Positions 19,052 through 31,262 of a DNA stretch of 64,000 nt are shown here, in pieces. Source of the DNA: Glycomyces xiaoerkulensis (GTDB lineage Bacteria > Actinomycetota > Actinomycetes > Mycobacteriales > Micromonosporaceae); NCBI RefSeq assembly GCF_002798405.1, contig NZ_PGGV01000012.1, positions 1-64,000 of the forward strand. The letters are read 5' to 3'. Numbering within the stretch: position 1 is the stretch's first letter; the number at the start of each line of letters is the position of its first letter. Under the pieces are notes generated by a model. The model was not told where the DNA came from and searched no databases. It worked only from the letters and a program-made list of their open reading frames with translations. The position numbers and the translations under genes are program-made.

Positions 19052-19690
19052 CTATCGGCCCTCCTTGATGTCCTCGACCTGGGCGTGGAAGTCGGCCGTC
19101 GAGTTCAGGTGCGGGAACGGCTCGTCCGGGACCGGCAGACCGAGCGCGGAGCAGAGCGGCTCCCAGCCCGCACCGGTCCGGAACTCGACCAGCCGCTCGG
19201 CCGGGACCGTTTCGCGGACCCGCTCGTGGTACCGGTGGTAGGCGGCCTCGATCGCCTGCACATCGTCCAGTGGCGCCCCGTCGAACGCCCGGCTCCAGAC
19301 GCCGCGCACCATCGCCTCCCAGGCGTCCTCGCCCGGGTAGGCGCCGCTCTGGCCGCCGAAGTGCTGGAGGACGGTGTTGGAGGTGCTGGTCCACCAGGTC
19401 TCGAAGCTGTCGCGCACCGACAGGACCACGACGGCGTCGGGGTACCGCTCGGCCAGCTCGGGGTAGAACGCCGAGGCGGGCCAGTCGACGGCGGCGGCGT
19501 AGCCGGCGAACAGCTCGTCCCAGTCCGGGAAGTCGCCGTGGACGGCGGCGGAGAAGGCCGGTACGTCGATGTCCTTGCGGCCGAAGACCTCGGCCATGTG
19601 GTGGCAGGGCTCGCCGAGGAGGGTCTCCAAGGCCGCCTTGATGGTCATGGTTCCCGTGCGGGGCAGGCCCGCGCCGATAACTTGCAACAT
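19052..19690 (-). CDS. Sulfotransferase-family protein
   Basis: 212 residues. The 5' phosphosulfate-binding loop is LPRTGTMTIKAAL at about residues 9-21, and the 3' phosphate site is VVVLSVRDSFETWW. This matches the small Sulfotransfer_4 group, whose members would move sulfate from PAPS onto an acceptor; the acceptor is unknown. The gene appears leaderless: a TAGGTT -10 box lies six bases before the ATG and a TTGTGG -35 box lies 17 bp further up. It converges with the MetE-like gene (1-bp gap). Confidence 0.88.
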   Translation of the reverse strand: MLQVIGAGLPRTGTMTIKAALETLLGEPCHHMAEVFGRKDIDVPAFSAAVHGDFPDWDELFAGYAAAVDWPASAFYPELAERYPDAVVVLSVRDSFETWWTSTSNTVLQHFGGQSGAYPGEDAWEAMVRGVWSRAFDGAPLDDVQAIEAAYHRYHERVRETVPAERLVEFRTGAGWEPLCSALGLPVPDEPFPHLNSTADFHAQVEDIKEGR

Positions 19691-19696
19691 CTTCAG

Positions 19697-19725
19697 AACC
19701 TATTACGGCCCAACGCGTTCCACAA
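19697..19725 (-). promoter_or_regulatory. Promoter of the sulfotransferase gene (leaderless)
   Basis: On the minus strand: TTGTGG (19720-19725), a 17-bp spacer, TAGGTT (19697-19702), then six bases to the ATG. Spacing predicts transcription starting at or within a base or two of the start codon. Confidence 0.7.
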
Positions 19726-19812
19726 ATCGATCATGAAGGACCGTCCAGTTCGCCGGTGCTCATCCGCGGTGTCCCGCCTGGTCGCGCCTTCGATGTGACG
19801 TCGGGCATCGAC

Positions 19813-21963
19813 TCAGGCAAGCTCGTCGTACAGCTCGAACATCTGGTCGGTGAGGTCTTCGCACACCGCCCGCGCCTCGGCGTCGGTCCGACCGCCGATG
19901 ATGCTCGCCTCCAAGGTGAGCTCGTCGATGGCGAACGCGTAGGCGTACTCCCGGTACGACCGGCCCTCGAACACGGCGGTGAACCCGTCCATCGTCTCGC
20001 TGCCGAGGTCGGCCACCTCGTAGTCACTGCCCGAATAGTGGCCCCACCGCCCGTCCAGTTCGTCCGCGGCGCGCTCGGCACCGGGCCATTCCCGTAGTTC
20101 GACGATCACGTAGCCGTCGCCGGTCCCGAAATAGCCGCACTCCAGGCGGCCGTCCGGCGACTGCCCGCCGGAGAGCTCGGTGCCGCTCTGATGCGCGGTG
20201 TCGGGCTCCACGCCGTAGTCGCCCCCGGCCGAGGTCCCGAACATCTCGTCGGCCGAGGCCGTGTCGAGCCGTTCGCACGTGTCCCCGTGGAAGAAGCCGT
20301 AATCGACCGGCGCGTCCTCACCGGCCTCGTCCGACTCCGAGGACGAGCCGCGGTCCTCCTCGTAGCCGGGGCCGACGTGCGCCGGGCAGTAGCCGCCGGA
20401 GGCGCCGGCGAAATCCTCCTCGCGCTCGGAGGCGAGCGCGTACCCGCGGTTCCAGGCCGACAGCGGGCGCTCCCGGCGATCCCGCCCCTGCATCACGCAC
20501 GCCAGTTCCTCGTCCGGCAGCGCCATGAGCTCCGGAACCGCGTCGGCCGAGAGGTCCTGGAGGTAGCCCAGATCGAGCTTCCCGGTCTGCTCGAACCGGT
20601 CGACGTTGTAGCGGGCGATGAACGCATCGGGATTGATCGCGGCCAGGCCCAGCAGGACCAGCGCCCCGGAGGCGAGGATCCCGCGCGGCAGCCAGCCGGC
20701 CCGCAGCTTCCAGCAGCAGACCAGCACCAGCACGAACAGGACCGCCAACCAGAGCTCGACGGTGAACACCCACAGCCGCAGGCGCGTCAGTCCGAACGTC
20801 TCGAAGTAGACGCTCATCCGGTAGGTCGCCGAGGCGACCACCACCAGCGACATCGCGCACAGCGCCCCCAGCAGGAGCCGCACGGCCCACCGGTCCCCGC
20901 GCTCCCGGCGCGGGGCCAGCGCGGCGGCGACGGCGATGACCACCAGCGTCAGGACCGCGACGACGCCCAACTGCCAGAACCCGCGCCGGGCGTACTCGGC
21001 GAAGGTCAGCCCGGCCGTCTCCATGACGTATTCCGTGCCGCCGAAGTAGGTGCGGATCTGCATGGCGATGAACACCGCGAACAGCAGGTTCAACGCCCCG
21101 AGCGGCAGCCCGATCTCGAACCGCGACACCGTCCGGGGCCGCGGCGGCTCCTCCGGGTCGTAGTCCGGCCTGACCACCGCGGTGTAGACCCACAGCAGCA
21201 CCAGCGGGAACAGGGCGGCGGCCAGCATCAGACGCAGGATGAACGCGGCCGGGTCGGCGTCGGGCGCGAGCGAGAACATCAGGCCCGCGAAGTTCCGGTC
21301 GGCGGCCGCGAACAGCCCGCCGAACACGGCCAGCAGGCCGATGGTGATCACCACGACCCAGGCCTTGCGGCCCATGTCGCGGCGCTTGTCCTTGCGGCGG
21401 CCCCGGTTCGCCCACCGGAACGCTCCGGGGAGCCCTTCGAGGTGGCCGAGCACGGCGGCGAGCGTGCCGGTGAAGCGTCGCTGCGGTGCCAGGGCCAGCG
21501 GCGTCAGCAGCAGCGCGGTGACCGCGCAGAGGCTCACGATCCAGCCGGCGTCGCGGATCGCGGCGACCGACCACAGGGCGCCGATCAGGACCGCTCCGGG
21601 CAGCCGCGCCGCCAATCGTTCGCGGCCGGCCGCGGCGAGCGGCAGCGCGACGGTGGCGATGCCCGTGGCGGCCAGGCCGATCCCGACGCCCTCGGAGTGG
21701 AGGGCGGCCCAGCCGGCGAACAGCGCGACCACCACGGTCAGCAGGACCACGACCGGCGGCGCCCCGGAGTCGGGTTCGCCCCAGCGCCGATCGGTCAGGT
21801 CCCAGGTCGGAGGGGGTGGGCCGACGTGGACCGCACCGGTGAACGGGTGGGTCGCCACCTGCTCGGGAGGCTGCTCCGGGACGGCGGCCGCCTCCGGTTC
21901 GCCGTCGTCGGGGCGCTCTTCGTCCGCCTTCGGGGTAGGGGAGTGATCAGGGCTGTTCGTCAT
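19813..21963 (-). CDS. Large polytopic membrane protein (DUF4153/DUF4173-like) with soluble C-terminal domain
   Basis: 716 residues. The first 75 are Pro- and acid-rich and probably cytosolic. About 12 membrane helices follow (roughly 75-480). Motifs such as YFETFGLTRLRLWVFTVELW and INPDAFIARYNVDR are typical of the DUF4153/DUF4173 group. The last 230 residues are soluble and acidic, with several Cys (GGYCPAHVGP, GDTCERLD, ECGYFGTGDG), probably extracytoplasmic. Function unknown. ATG 21961-21963 gives the natural N-terminus; the frame extends further upstream without a better start. Confidence 0.75.
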   Translation of the reverse strand: MTNSPDHSPTPKADEERPDDGEPEAAAVPEQPPEQVATHPFTGAVHVGPPPPTWDLTDRRWGEPDSGAPPVVVLLTVVVALFAGWAALHSEGVGIGLAATGIATVALPLAAAGRERLAARLPGAVLIGALWSVAAIRDAGWIVSLCAVTALLLTPLALAPQRRFTGTLAAVLGHLEGLPGAFRWANRGRRKDKRRDMGRKAWVVVITIGLLAVFGGLFAAADRNFAGLMFSLAPDADPAAFILRLMLAAALFPLVLLWVYTAVVRPDYDPEEPPRPRTVSRFEIGLPLGALNLLFAVFIAMQIRTYFGGTEYVMETAGLTFAEYARRGFWQLGVVAVLTLVVIAVAAALAPRRERGDRWAVRLLLGALCAMSLVVVASATYRMSVYFETFGLTRLRLWVFTVELWLAVLFVLVLVCCWKLRAGWLPRGILASGALVLLGLAAINPDAFIARYNVDRFEQTGKLDLGYLQDLSADAVPELMALPDEELACVMQGRDRRERPLSAWNRGYALASEREEDFAGASGGYCPAHVGPGYEEDRGSSSESDEAGEDAPVDYGFFHGDTCERLDTASADEMFGTSAGGDYGVEPDTAHQSGTELSGGQSPDGRLECGYFGTGDGYVIVELREWPGAERAADELDGRWGHYSGSDYEVADLGSETMDGFTAVFEGRSYREYAYAFAIDELTLEASIIGGRTDAEARAVCEDLTDQMFELYDELA

Positions 21964-22139
21964 GGGAGGCTTTCTCTTCGGGACGGCTCCGGAGACGAGT
22001 GGACGGCCGCCGTCGGGCCGCCGCGTCTCGGGAGCGGGAACACCGACCACAATGCCGGATTCGGCCCGGGGCCGCCACCGGTCGATCGGCTGGAACCGGC
22101 CCGTCAGGAGGCGGGCGCCCGGCAGGTGACCCGACCGGG

Positions 22140-22760
22140 TCAGTGCCGTGCGGCGATGTGCTCGACCGGCATGGTCAGGTACCGGTCGATGGTCGGTCCG
22201 ATCGTCTCGGCCAGTTCCTCGGCGTCCAGCGAGGCCATCGGCTCGAGCTTGAGGATGTAGCGGGTCATGATGATGCCGAAGATCTGCGAGCCGATGAAGT
22301 TGGCGCGGACGTGGACGTGGTCGACTTCATCGCCGATGACTTCGCTGATGGTCTTGACGATGCGGCGCTCGAAGAGCTTCCGGAACATCAACGACATCGC
22401 CGGTTTGGACACGGCGGTCCTGGCCACGGCCACGAGCTTGTCGTGGTGGGGACCGTCCCAGATGGAGACGAAGGTGTGCATCAGCCGCCCGCCGGCGCCT
22501 TCGAGGCCGCCGGCCCGGAGCGCGGCGGCGATCTCGGGCCCGGGGTCGATCGGCAGCTCGATCGCCGCCAGGAACAGGTCGTCCTTGGTGCCGAAGTAGT
22601 GGTGGATCAGCGCGGGGTCGACCCCGGCGTCCGCGGCGATCCGCCGCACGCTGACCGACTCGAATCCGTGCTCGGCGAACAGCCTGCGGGCGGCGGTCAG
22701 GATCTCCTCCTTGGTATCCGGTTTGCCCGACCGCCGTCCACTGCGTTTCATTCGCGCCAC
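22140..22760 (-). CDS. TetR-family repressor of the adjacent ABC exporter
   Basis: 206 residues if started at GTG 22758-22760 (ATG 22749-22751 is possible). N-terminal TetR DNA-binding domain: EILTAARRLFAEHGFESVSVRRIAADAGV, with HTH residues then ALIHHYFGTKDDLF, quoted in part. The C-terminal helical domain is the kind found next to ABC-2 transporters. It is the third gene of a leftward operon (ATPase, permease, TetR) and probably controls the operon through the twin palindromes at 24272-24326. The inducer is unknown. Confidence 0.9.
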   Translation of the reverse strand: MARMKRSGRRSGKPDTKEEILTAARRLFAEHGFESVSVRRIAADAGVDPALIHHYFGTKDDLFLAAIELPIDPGPEIAAALRAGGLEGAGGRLMHTFVSIWDGPHHDKLVAVARTAVSKPAMSLMFRKLFERRIVKTISEVIGDEVDHVHVRANFIGSQIFGIIMTRYILKLEPMASLDAEELAETIGPTIDRYLTMPVEHIAARH

Positions 22761-22769
22761 AGGCGAACC

Positions 22770-23507
22770 CTAGCCGGTGCGCCGCCGCAACGTGGCGGCG
22801 CCGAGGACGGTTGCGACGACGACCGCACCGGCGACGATGCCGAGGTCGCCCCACATGGCGGCGGTGAGATCGCTGGAGACCTGCACTTCCTGGAGCGCCT
22901 TGACCGCGTAGGTCAGCGGCAGCGCGTCGGAGACGCCCTGCAGCCAGCCGGCCATCTGCTCGCGCGGCCAGATCAGCCCGCACAGGAACAGTTGCGGGAC
23001 GATGAGCACCGGCATGAACTGGATCGCTTGGAACTCGGTGCTGGCGAACGCGGAGACGAACAGGCCCAGGGCCATGCCGAACAGCGAGGTGACGATGGCG
23101 ATGAGCCCGACCGTCCAGGCCGAGCCGACCGTGTCGAGGTCGAGCCACAGGTACGCGACGGTGGCCGCGATCGCGGTCTGGAGCGAGGCGCAGACGCCGA
23201 AGGCGAGCGCGTAGCCGCCGACGAGGTCCATCTTGGCCGTCGGCGTGGTCATGAGCCGCTCCAGCGTCCCGCCGGTGCGTTCGCGCAGCAGCGTGATCGA
23301 GGTGATCATGAACATGAGCATGAACGGGAACGCCGCCAGCAGGATCAGGCCGACCTGGTCGAAGACCGCCGGGGCGGCGTCCATGATGGCGCTGATGAGG
23401 GAGATGATCAGGGCGGGGACGGCCAGGATCATGACGACGGTGCGCCGGTCGTTGAGCAGTTGGCGCAGGATGCGGCCGGCGGTGATGAGGGTGATTCGCA
23501 GTGACAT
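22770..23507 (-). CDS. ABC-2 type exporter permease
   Basis: 245 residues with six predicted helices. The C-terminal region LFLCGLIWPREQMAGWLQ and SDALPLTYAVKALQEV are typical of ABC-2 drug-exporter permeases. ATG 23505-23507 lies one base past the ATPase stop, so translation is coupled. It forms the channel for the ATPase at 23509-24258. Confidence 0.92.
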   Translation of the reverse strand: MSLRITLITAGRILRQLLNDRRTVVMILAVPALIISLISAIMDAAPAVFDQVGLILLAAFPFMLMFMITSITLLRERTGGTLERLMTTPTAKMDLVGGYALAFGVCASLQTAIAATVAYLWLDLDTVGSAWTVGLIAIVTSLFGMALGLFVSAFASTEFQAIQFMPVLIVPQLFLCGLIWPREQMAGWLQGVSDALPLTYAVKALQEVQVSSDLTAAMWGDLGIVAGAVVVATVLGAATLRRRTG

Positions 23508-23508
23508 G

Positions 23509-24258
23509 TCAGCGGGTCTCCTCGAGTTCGCGGATGAGGTGCAGGAAGGCCGCCTCGAGGTTCTCGGTGCCGGTGGCGGCGCGCAGGTCGCCGGGGGTGT
23601 CGTCGGCGATGAACAGGCCCTCCCGCAGCAGCAGGAGGCGGTCGCAGCGGTCGGCCTCGTCCATGACATGGCTGGAGACCACCAACGTCTTGCCCGCGGA
23701 GGCCAGGGCGCGGAACTGGCTCCACAGCTCGTCGCGGATGACCGGGTCTAGTCCGACCGTGGGCTCGTCGAGTACGAGGACCTCCGGCTCGCACACCAGG
23801 GCGCACGCCAGGGAGGTGCGGGTCTTCTGGCCGCCGGAGAGGTTGGCAGCCAGCCGCCCGGCGAACTCGCCCATGCCGACCCGCTCGATCGCGGCCATCG
23901 CGTCGGCGCGGCGGCGTCCGTAGAGCGCCGCGAAGTAGGCCACGTTGGACCTGACGCTCAGGTCGGGGTAGATCGAGGCGTCCTGGGTGACGTAGGCGAC
24001 GCGGTTGCGCAGCGGCTTGGAACCGGCCGGGTCGCCGAGCACGGTGACGCGGCCGGACTTGACCTTCTGGGTGCCGACGATCGAGCGGATGAGGGTGGTC
24101 TTGCCCGAGCCGGACGGGCCGAGCAGGCCGGTGACCGATCCGGCGGGGACGGTGGTGGACAGGTCGCGGAGGACCGACCTGCCTCCGCGGTCCACGACCA
24201 GGCGGTCGACGGTGATCGCGGGAGGAGGTGCGGAAGGTTTGGCGTCGGTGGGCGGCAT
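23509..24258 (-). CDS. ABC exporter ATP-binding protein
   Basis: 249 residues. Walker A GLLGPSGSGKTTLIRS, Q-loop VTQDASIYPDL, signature LSGGQKTR, Walker B VLVLDEPTVGLDP and H-loop SSHVMDEADR are all intact. Start chosen at ATG 24256-24258 because GGAGG lies six bases upstream. A longer frame begins at 24303 but would run through the operator palindrome. Together with the next two genes it forms a drug-type export operon under TetR control. Confidence 0.93.
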   Translation of the reverse strand: MPPTDAKPSAPPPAITVDRLVVDRGGRSVLRDLSTTVPAGSVTGLLGPSGSGKTTLIRSIVGTQKVKSGRVTVLGDPAGSKPLRNRVAYVTQDASIYPDLSVRSNVAYFAALYGRRRADAMAAIERVGMGEFAGRLAANLSGGQKTRTSLACALVCEPEVLVLDEPTVGLDPVIRDELWSQFRALASAGKTLVVSSHVMDEADRCDRLLLLREGLFIADDTPGDLRAATGTENLEAAFLHLIRELEETR

Positions 24259-24271
24259 GTTGGCCTCCATT

Positions 24272-24291
24272 AATTCATCTGTTGATGAATT
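24272..24291. promoter_or_regulatory. Operator O1, probable TetR binding site
   Basis: AATTCATC-TGTT-GATGAATT, a perfect 8-bp inverted repeat with 4-bp spacer, 14 bp upstream of the ATPase start codon. Length and symmetry suit a TetR dimer. Confidence 0.75.
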
Positions 24292-24306
24292 CGACCGTAC
24301 CACGAT

Positions 24307-24326
24307 AATTCATCGTCCAGTGAATT
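24307..24326. promoter_or_regulatory. Operator O2, second probable TetR binding site
   Basis: AATTCA-N8-TGAATT, the same 20-bp layout and outer arms as O1 with a degenerate centre. Its centre is 35 bp from the centre of O1. The operon promoter probably lies in or between the two. Confidence 0.68.
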
Positions 24327-24608
24327 AGTCTAGTGGCCCCTGAGGGACGGGCGCGTGCATAGACGCGTTCCGATGGCAGTTCGGCCCGCCGACGCGTCAT
24401 CGCGACCGGCCGAACCAACGCAAAAGGCGGAGCCGCCGCCTCTCCCCACTGCTGGAGGGCTGCGTCTTCTGCGTCTTTCATGTTGGACCACGGAGTTACT
24501 GCGGAGATGCCGAGTTGTAATGGGTTCGTGTTCGATCAGTGTGTTTCATCGGTTACCGTTGTGGCGCTTTTGCACAGTCGAAACTAGATTGGATGGGCTG
24601 TAACTTCG
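24327..24608. other. Intergenic region between the exporter operon and a lipoprotein gene
   Basis: I see no convincing gene. A 68-codon leftward frame (24275-24481) would end inside operator O1 and has no family resemblance, so I left it out. A TAGATT near 24585 could be the -10 box for the lipoprotein gene. Confidence 0.5.
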
Positions 24609-25235
24609 ATGGTTCAGCTTGAAGAGATCGCCGACCGGGCGCGGAAGCTGCTGGTCATCGCGGGCGTCGGTGCGCTCGGCACGGTCGGCCTCGCGGCCTG
24701 CGGGAGCGACGACGACACCGCCGACGATCCTGCGGAGGACGCCTCCGAGACCGCCGAAGCCGAGGAGGCCGATGAGGCGGCGGACGACGAAGGCGAGGAC
24801 CCCGCCGTCTCCTACGGCGACGGCACGAGCCCGGACGCCCCGCTCGAACCGGGCGCGACCGCCGAGATCGCCGACTGGACGGTCTCGATCGGGGAGACGG
24901 TTCCCGACGCGACCGATCAGATCCTCGAAGCAGAGTCGATGAACGACGAGCCGGAGTCGGGGAACGTCTACTTCATGTTCGAGATCGTGGCGACCAACAA
25001 CGGCGAGGACGCCGCCGACCCGTTCATGGACCTGGTCTGGGGCGTCTGGGACGGCGGCGAGGAGGTCGGCTCCGAACCGCTGGTGCTGCTTCCCGACGAC
25101 CTCGTGGACGTCGGCGACGTGGCGACCGGCGAGTCCGGATCCGGGAACGTCGTCATCGAGGTCCCCGAAGGCGACTACACCACCGTCACGGTGGGGGAGA
25201 TGATGGGCGACGAGTTCTACTTCTCGGTCGTTTAG
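24609..25235 (+). CDS. Secreted acidic lipoprotein
   Basis: 208 residues. Signal peptide with lipobox GLAACGSD, lipidated Cys at residue 31. A highly acidic Ala/Asp/Glu linker (about 34-70) is followed by a beta-rich domain (ADWTVSIGETVPDAT, NVYFMFEIVATNNGED, GNVVIEVPEGDYTTVTVG) similar to DUF4352-type immunoglobulin-like domains of surface lipoproteins. Function unknown; anchored outside the membrane. Confidence 0.85.
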   Translation: MVQLEEIADRARKLLVIAGVGALGTVGLAACGSDDDTADDPAEDASETAEAEEADEAADDEGEDPAVSYGDGTSPDAPLEPGATAEIADWTVSIGETVPDATDQILEAESMNDEPESGNVYFMFEIVATNNGEDAADPFMDLVWGVWDGGEEVGSEPLVLLPDDLVDVGDVATGESGSGNVVIEVPEGDYTTVTVGEMMGDEFYFSVV

Positions 25236-25335
25236 GTGCCGTGAGCCCCGGGTGAGATGGATCGACGCCCCGGGGCCGCCGGCCCGGACGGTAATATTCT
25301 TCATCCCGGACGAGCGGACATGAAAGGCGTCGGCA

Positions 25336-27117
<1,782 letters not shown>

Positions 27118-27148
27118 ACCGGCCGATCCGCCAGCGTGCGGCGGCGGT

Positions 27149-28597
27149 TCAGAGCACGCCCCGCCGCCACGGGCCCCAGACGGCGATCGTGCGGCCCGGC
27201 TCCAGGTCCGGGTCGCCCGGCTCGCCGCGGGTCGAGCCCTGGAGGTTCACGAACAGCACCTTGCCGTCGGGGGAGAAGGTCGCGCCGCACCATTCGGTGT
27301 CGCCCTCGTGGTAGATGAACGGGAAGACCTCGCCGTCCCGGGTCAGGCCCCGCACGGCGGGCAGGTCCCTGCCGGTGTCCTCGCACAGGACCAGGTTGCC
27401 GCTGGGGGAGACGGTGATGTTGTCGGGGAACGACAGCACCTCGCGGTCGGGCGACTCGAACACCAGGCGGAGGCGGCCGCCGCTGCGGCCGGTCGGGATG
27501 TACTCCCAGATCTGGCCCTCGCCCTCGTCGCCGCCGGAGGTCGAGACGACGTACACCGCCCCGTTGCCCCACCAGCAGCCCTCGAGGCGCCCGAACACCG
27601 CCGCGCCCTGCGCCCAGCCCTGGTCGAACACCGCCAGCGCGTTCGACTCGGCGTCCTCGGGGTCCGGGTCGGCGATGTCGACCCACTCGACCGGGATCGA
27701 CCGGCGCAGCCGCTGCCCGGTGCGGGTGTCGAAGTTCCATTCGCCCTTGACCCTCAGCATCTGCAGTTGGCCGCCCTCGGAGAGTTCGCCGGGGGTGGAG
27801 GGCAGGAAGCGGTAGAAGCCTGCGGTCGACCGGTCCTCGGTCTCGTAGACGATGCCGGTGCTCGGGTCGACGGCGACCGCTTCGTGTACGAACCGGCCCA
27901 TGTCCTTCAGCGGCACCGGGGTGACCTCCCCGGCCGCGGCCGAGGGCACCTCGTAGACGTAACCGTGTTCGGTGGCCCAGCCTGCGCCGACGCCGGCCAC
28001 GGACTCCTCGCACGAGAGCCACGAGCCCCACGGGGTCGGCCCGCCCGCGCAGTTGACGATCGTGCCCGACAGGGACATCCAGGCCTCCTCGAACACCGGA
28101 CCCTCCTGTCCCCAGCGGATCGACATGGTGGTGGTGCCGCCACCGCCGAGGGGGTCGTAGCGGTGCTCCTCGCGGCCGGAGGGGACCGCCGCCTCGGCAC
28201 CGGTGCGCTCCTCGTGGTTGCGCACGAGGCGGTAGCGGTCGGGGTCGCCGCCGGGGAAGCACGCCATCGCGTCGTGGCCGAGCGGCACCACGTTGCCGTC
28301 GCCCATCATGCTGCCGGAGGTGGAGAACACCGTGAAGTCGAATCCCTGGGGCAGCCACAGGGTCTGCTCGAAGCCGGATTCGGGGTCGGCGCGGGTGAGC
28401 TCGCGGAGCGCTCCGTAGCCGCCGTTGTCGGAGGGCTGCTTCTCCTTGTGGCCGTGCCCGCTCTGGGCGGAGGCGGCGCGGAGGGCCATACCCTCCATGG
28501 CCGCCACGGCGAACAGGCCGCCGCCCGCGGCGGTGGCTCCGCGGCGCAGGAAGCCGCGCCGGTTCGATCGGGTGGGGCCGGATGTCCGCGTAGTCAA
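27149..28597 (-). CDS. PhoX-like (DUF839) exported protein, probable alkaline phosphatase
   Basis: 482 residues. The start is TTG at 28595-28597, supported by AAGGAG six bases upstream and by the Tat signal that follows directly (NRRGFLRRGATAAGGGLF). DUF839/PhoX features include RLVRNHEE, NCAGGPTPWGSWLSCEE, GRFVHEAVAVDPSTG and FPDNITVSPSGNLVLCED. PhoX enzymes are Tat-exported, Ca/Fe-dependent phosphatases; activity here is inferred. It lies divergent to ligA. Confidence 0.9.
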   Translation of the reverse strand: MTTRTSGPTRSNRRGFLRRGATAAGGGLFAVAAMEGMALRAASAQSGHGHKEKQPSDNGGYGALRELTRADPESGFEQTLWLPQGFDFTVFSTSGSMMGDGNVVPLGHDAMACFPGGDPDRYRLVRNHEERTGAEAAVPSGREEHRYDPLGGGGTTTMSIRWGQEGPVFEEAWMSLSGTIVNCAGGPTPWGSWLSCEESVAGVGAGWATEHGYVYEVPSAAAGEVTPVPLKDMGRFVHEAVAVDPSTGIVYETEDRSTAGFYRFLPSTPGELSEGGQLQMLRVKGEWNFDTRTGQRLRRSIPVEWVDIADPDPEDAESNALAVFDQGWAQGAAVFGRLEGCWWGNGAVYVVSTSGGDEGEGQIWEYIPTGRSGGRLRLVFESPDREVLSFPDNITVSPSGNLVLCEDTGRDLPAVRGLTRDGEVFPFIYHEGDTEWCGATFSPDGKVLFVNLQGSTRGEPGDPDLEPGRTIAVWGPWRRGVL

Positions 28598-28694
28598 GGT
28601 CTGCTCCTTCTACGAGCCCGGTGGTGGCGCTGCTTACCCCGATGCTTCCGGCCCGAGTGGAGGACTCGGCGGCCATCGGATGAACACGCGGTGA

Positions 28695-30926
<2,232 letters not shown>

Positions 30927-31262
30927 TCACAAAACCATAACGATCCGTATTCCAGGACGGGGGTCGGTTCGTTAGAACCAGGCAATGTCATCGCGTGAAT
31001 TCGGCCCGCCGCACCGTGCCGCGCCCTTGCTCGCGCGCGAGGGCGCACTCGCTCAGGCTTGAGCGACGGACGCGACTCCGCAGCCGGAGAGTGGACAACG
31101 GTTTCAGTCACGAACCGGTTGCGCCTGGTGACAACTGTGCCGCCTGTGCTGCCAGCGTTGTCTGGGAGACGAAATCGCGATATGACAGAGGAGTCGGTCA
31201 CGATCGTTCAACGGTGATCCTGGCGCGTCACCGGCGGAGGTTGTGGCAGTGGGAGGAGCAAT
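30927..31262 (+). other. Intergenic region ligA to GGDEF-EAL gene
   Basis: 336 bp without a supported gene. It must hold the promoter of the next gene; GGAGGAG lies just before its start at 31263. CGCGCGCGAGGGCGC and similar short GC repeats are present, but I see no clear terminator or riboswitch. Confidence 0.5.

Noticed and set aside
24275-24481. 68-codon leftward frame upstream of the ABC operon
   Set aside because: It ends inside the operator palindrome and shows no homology-like features.
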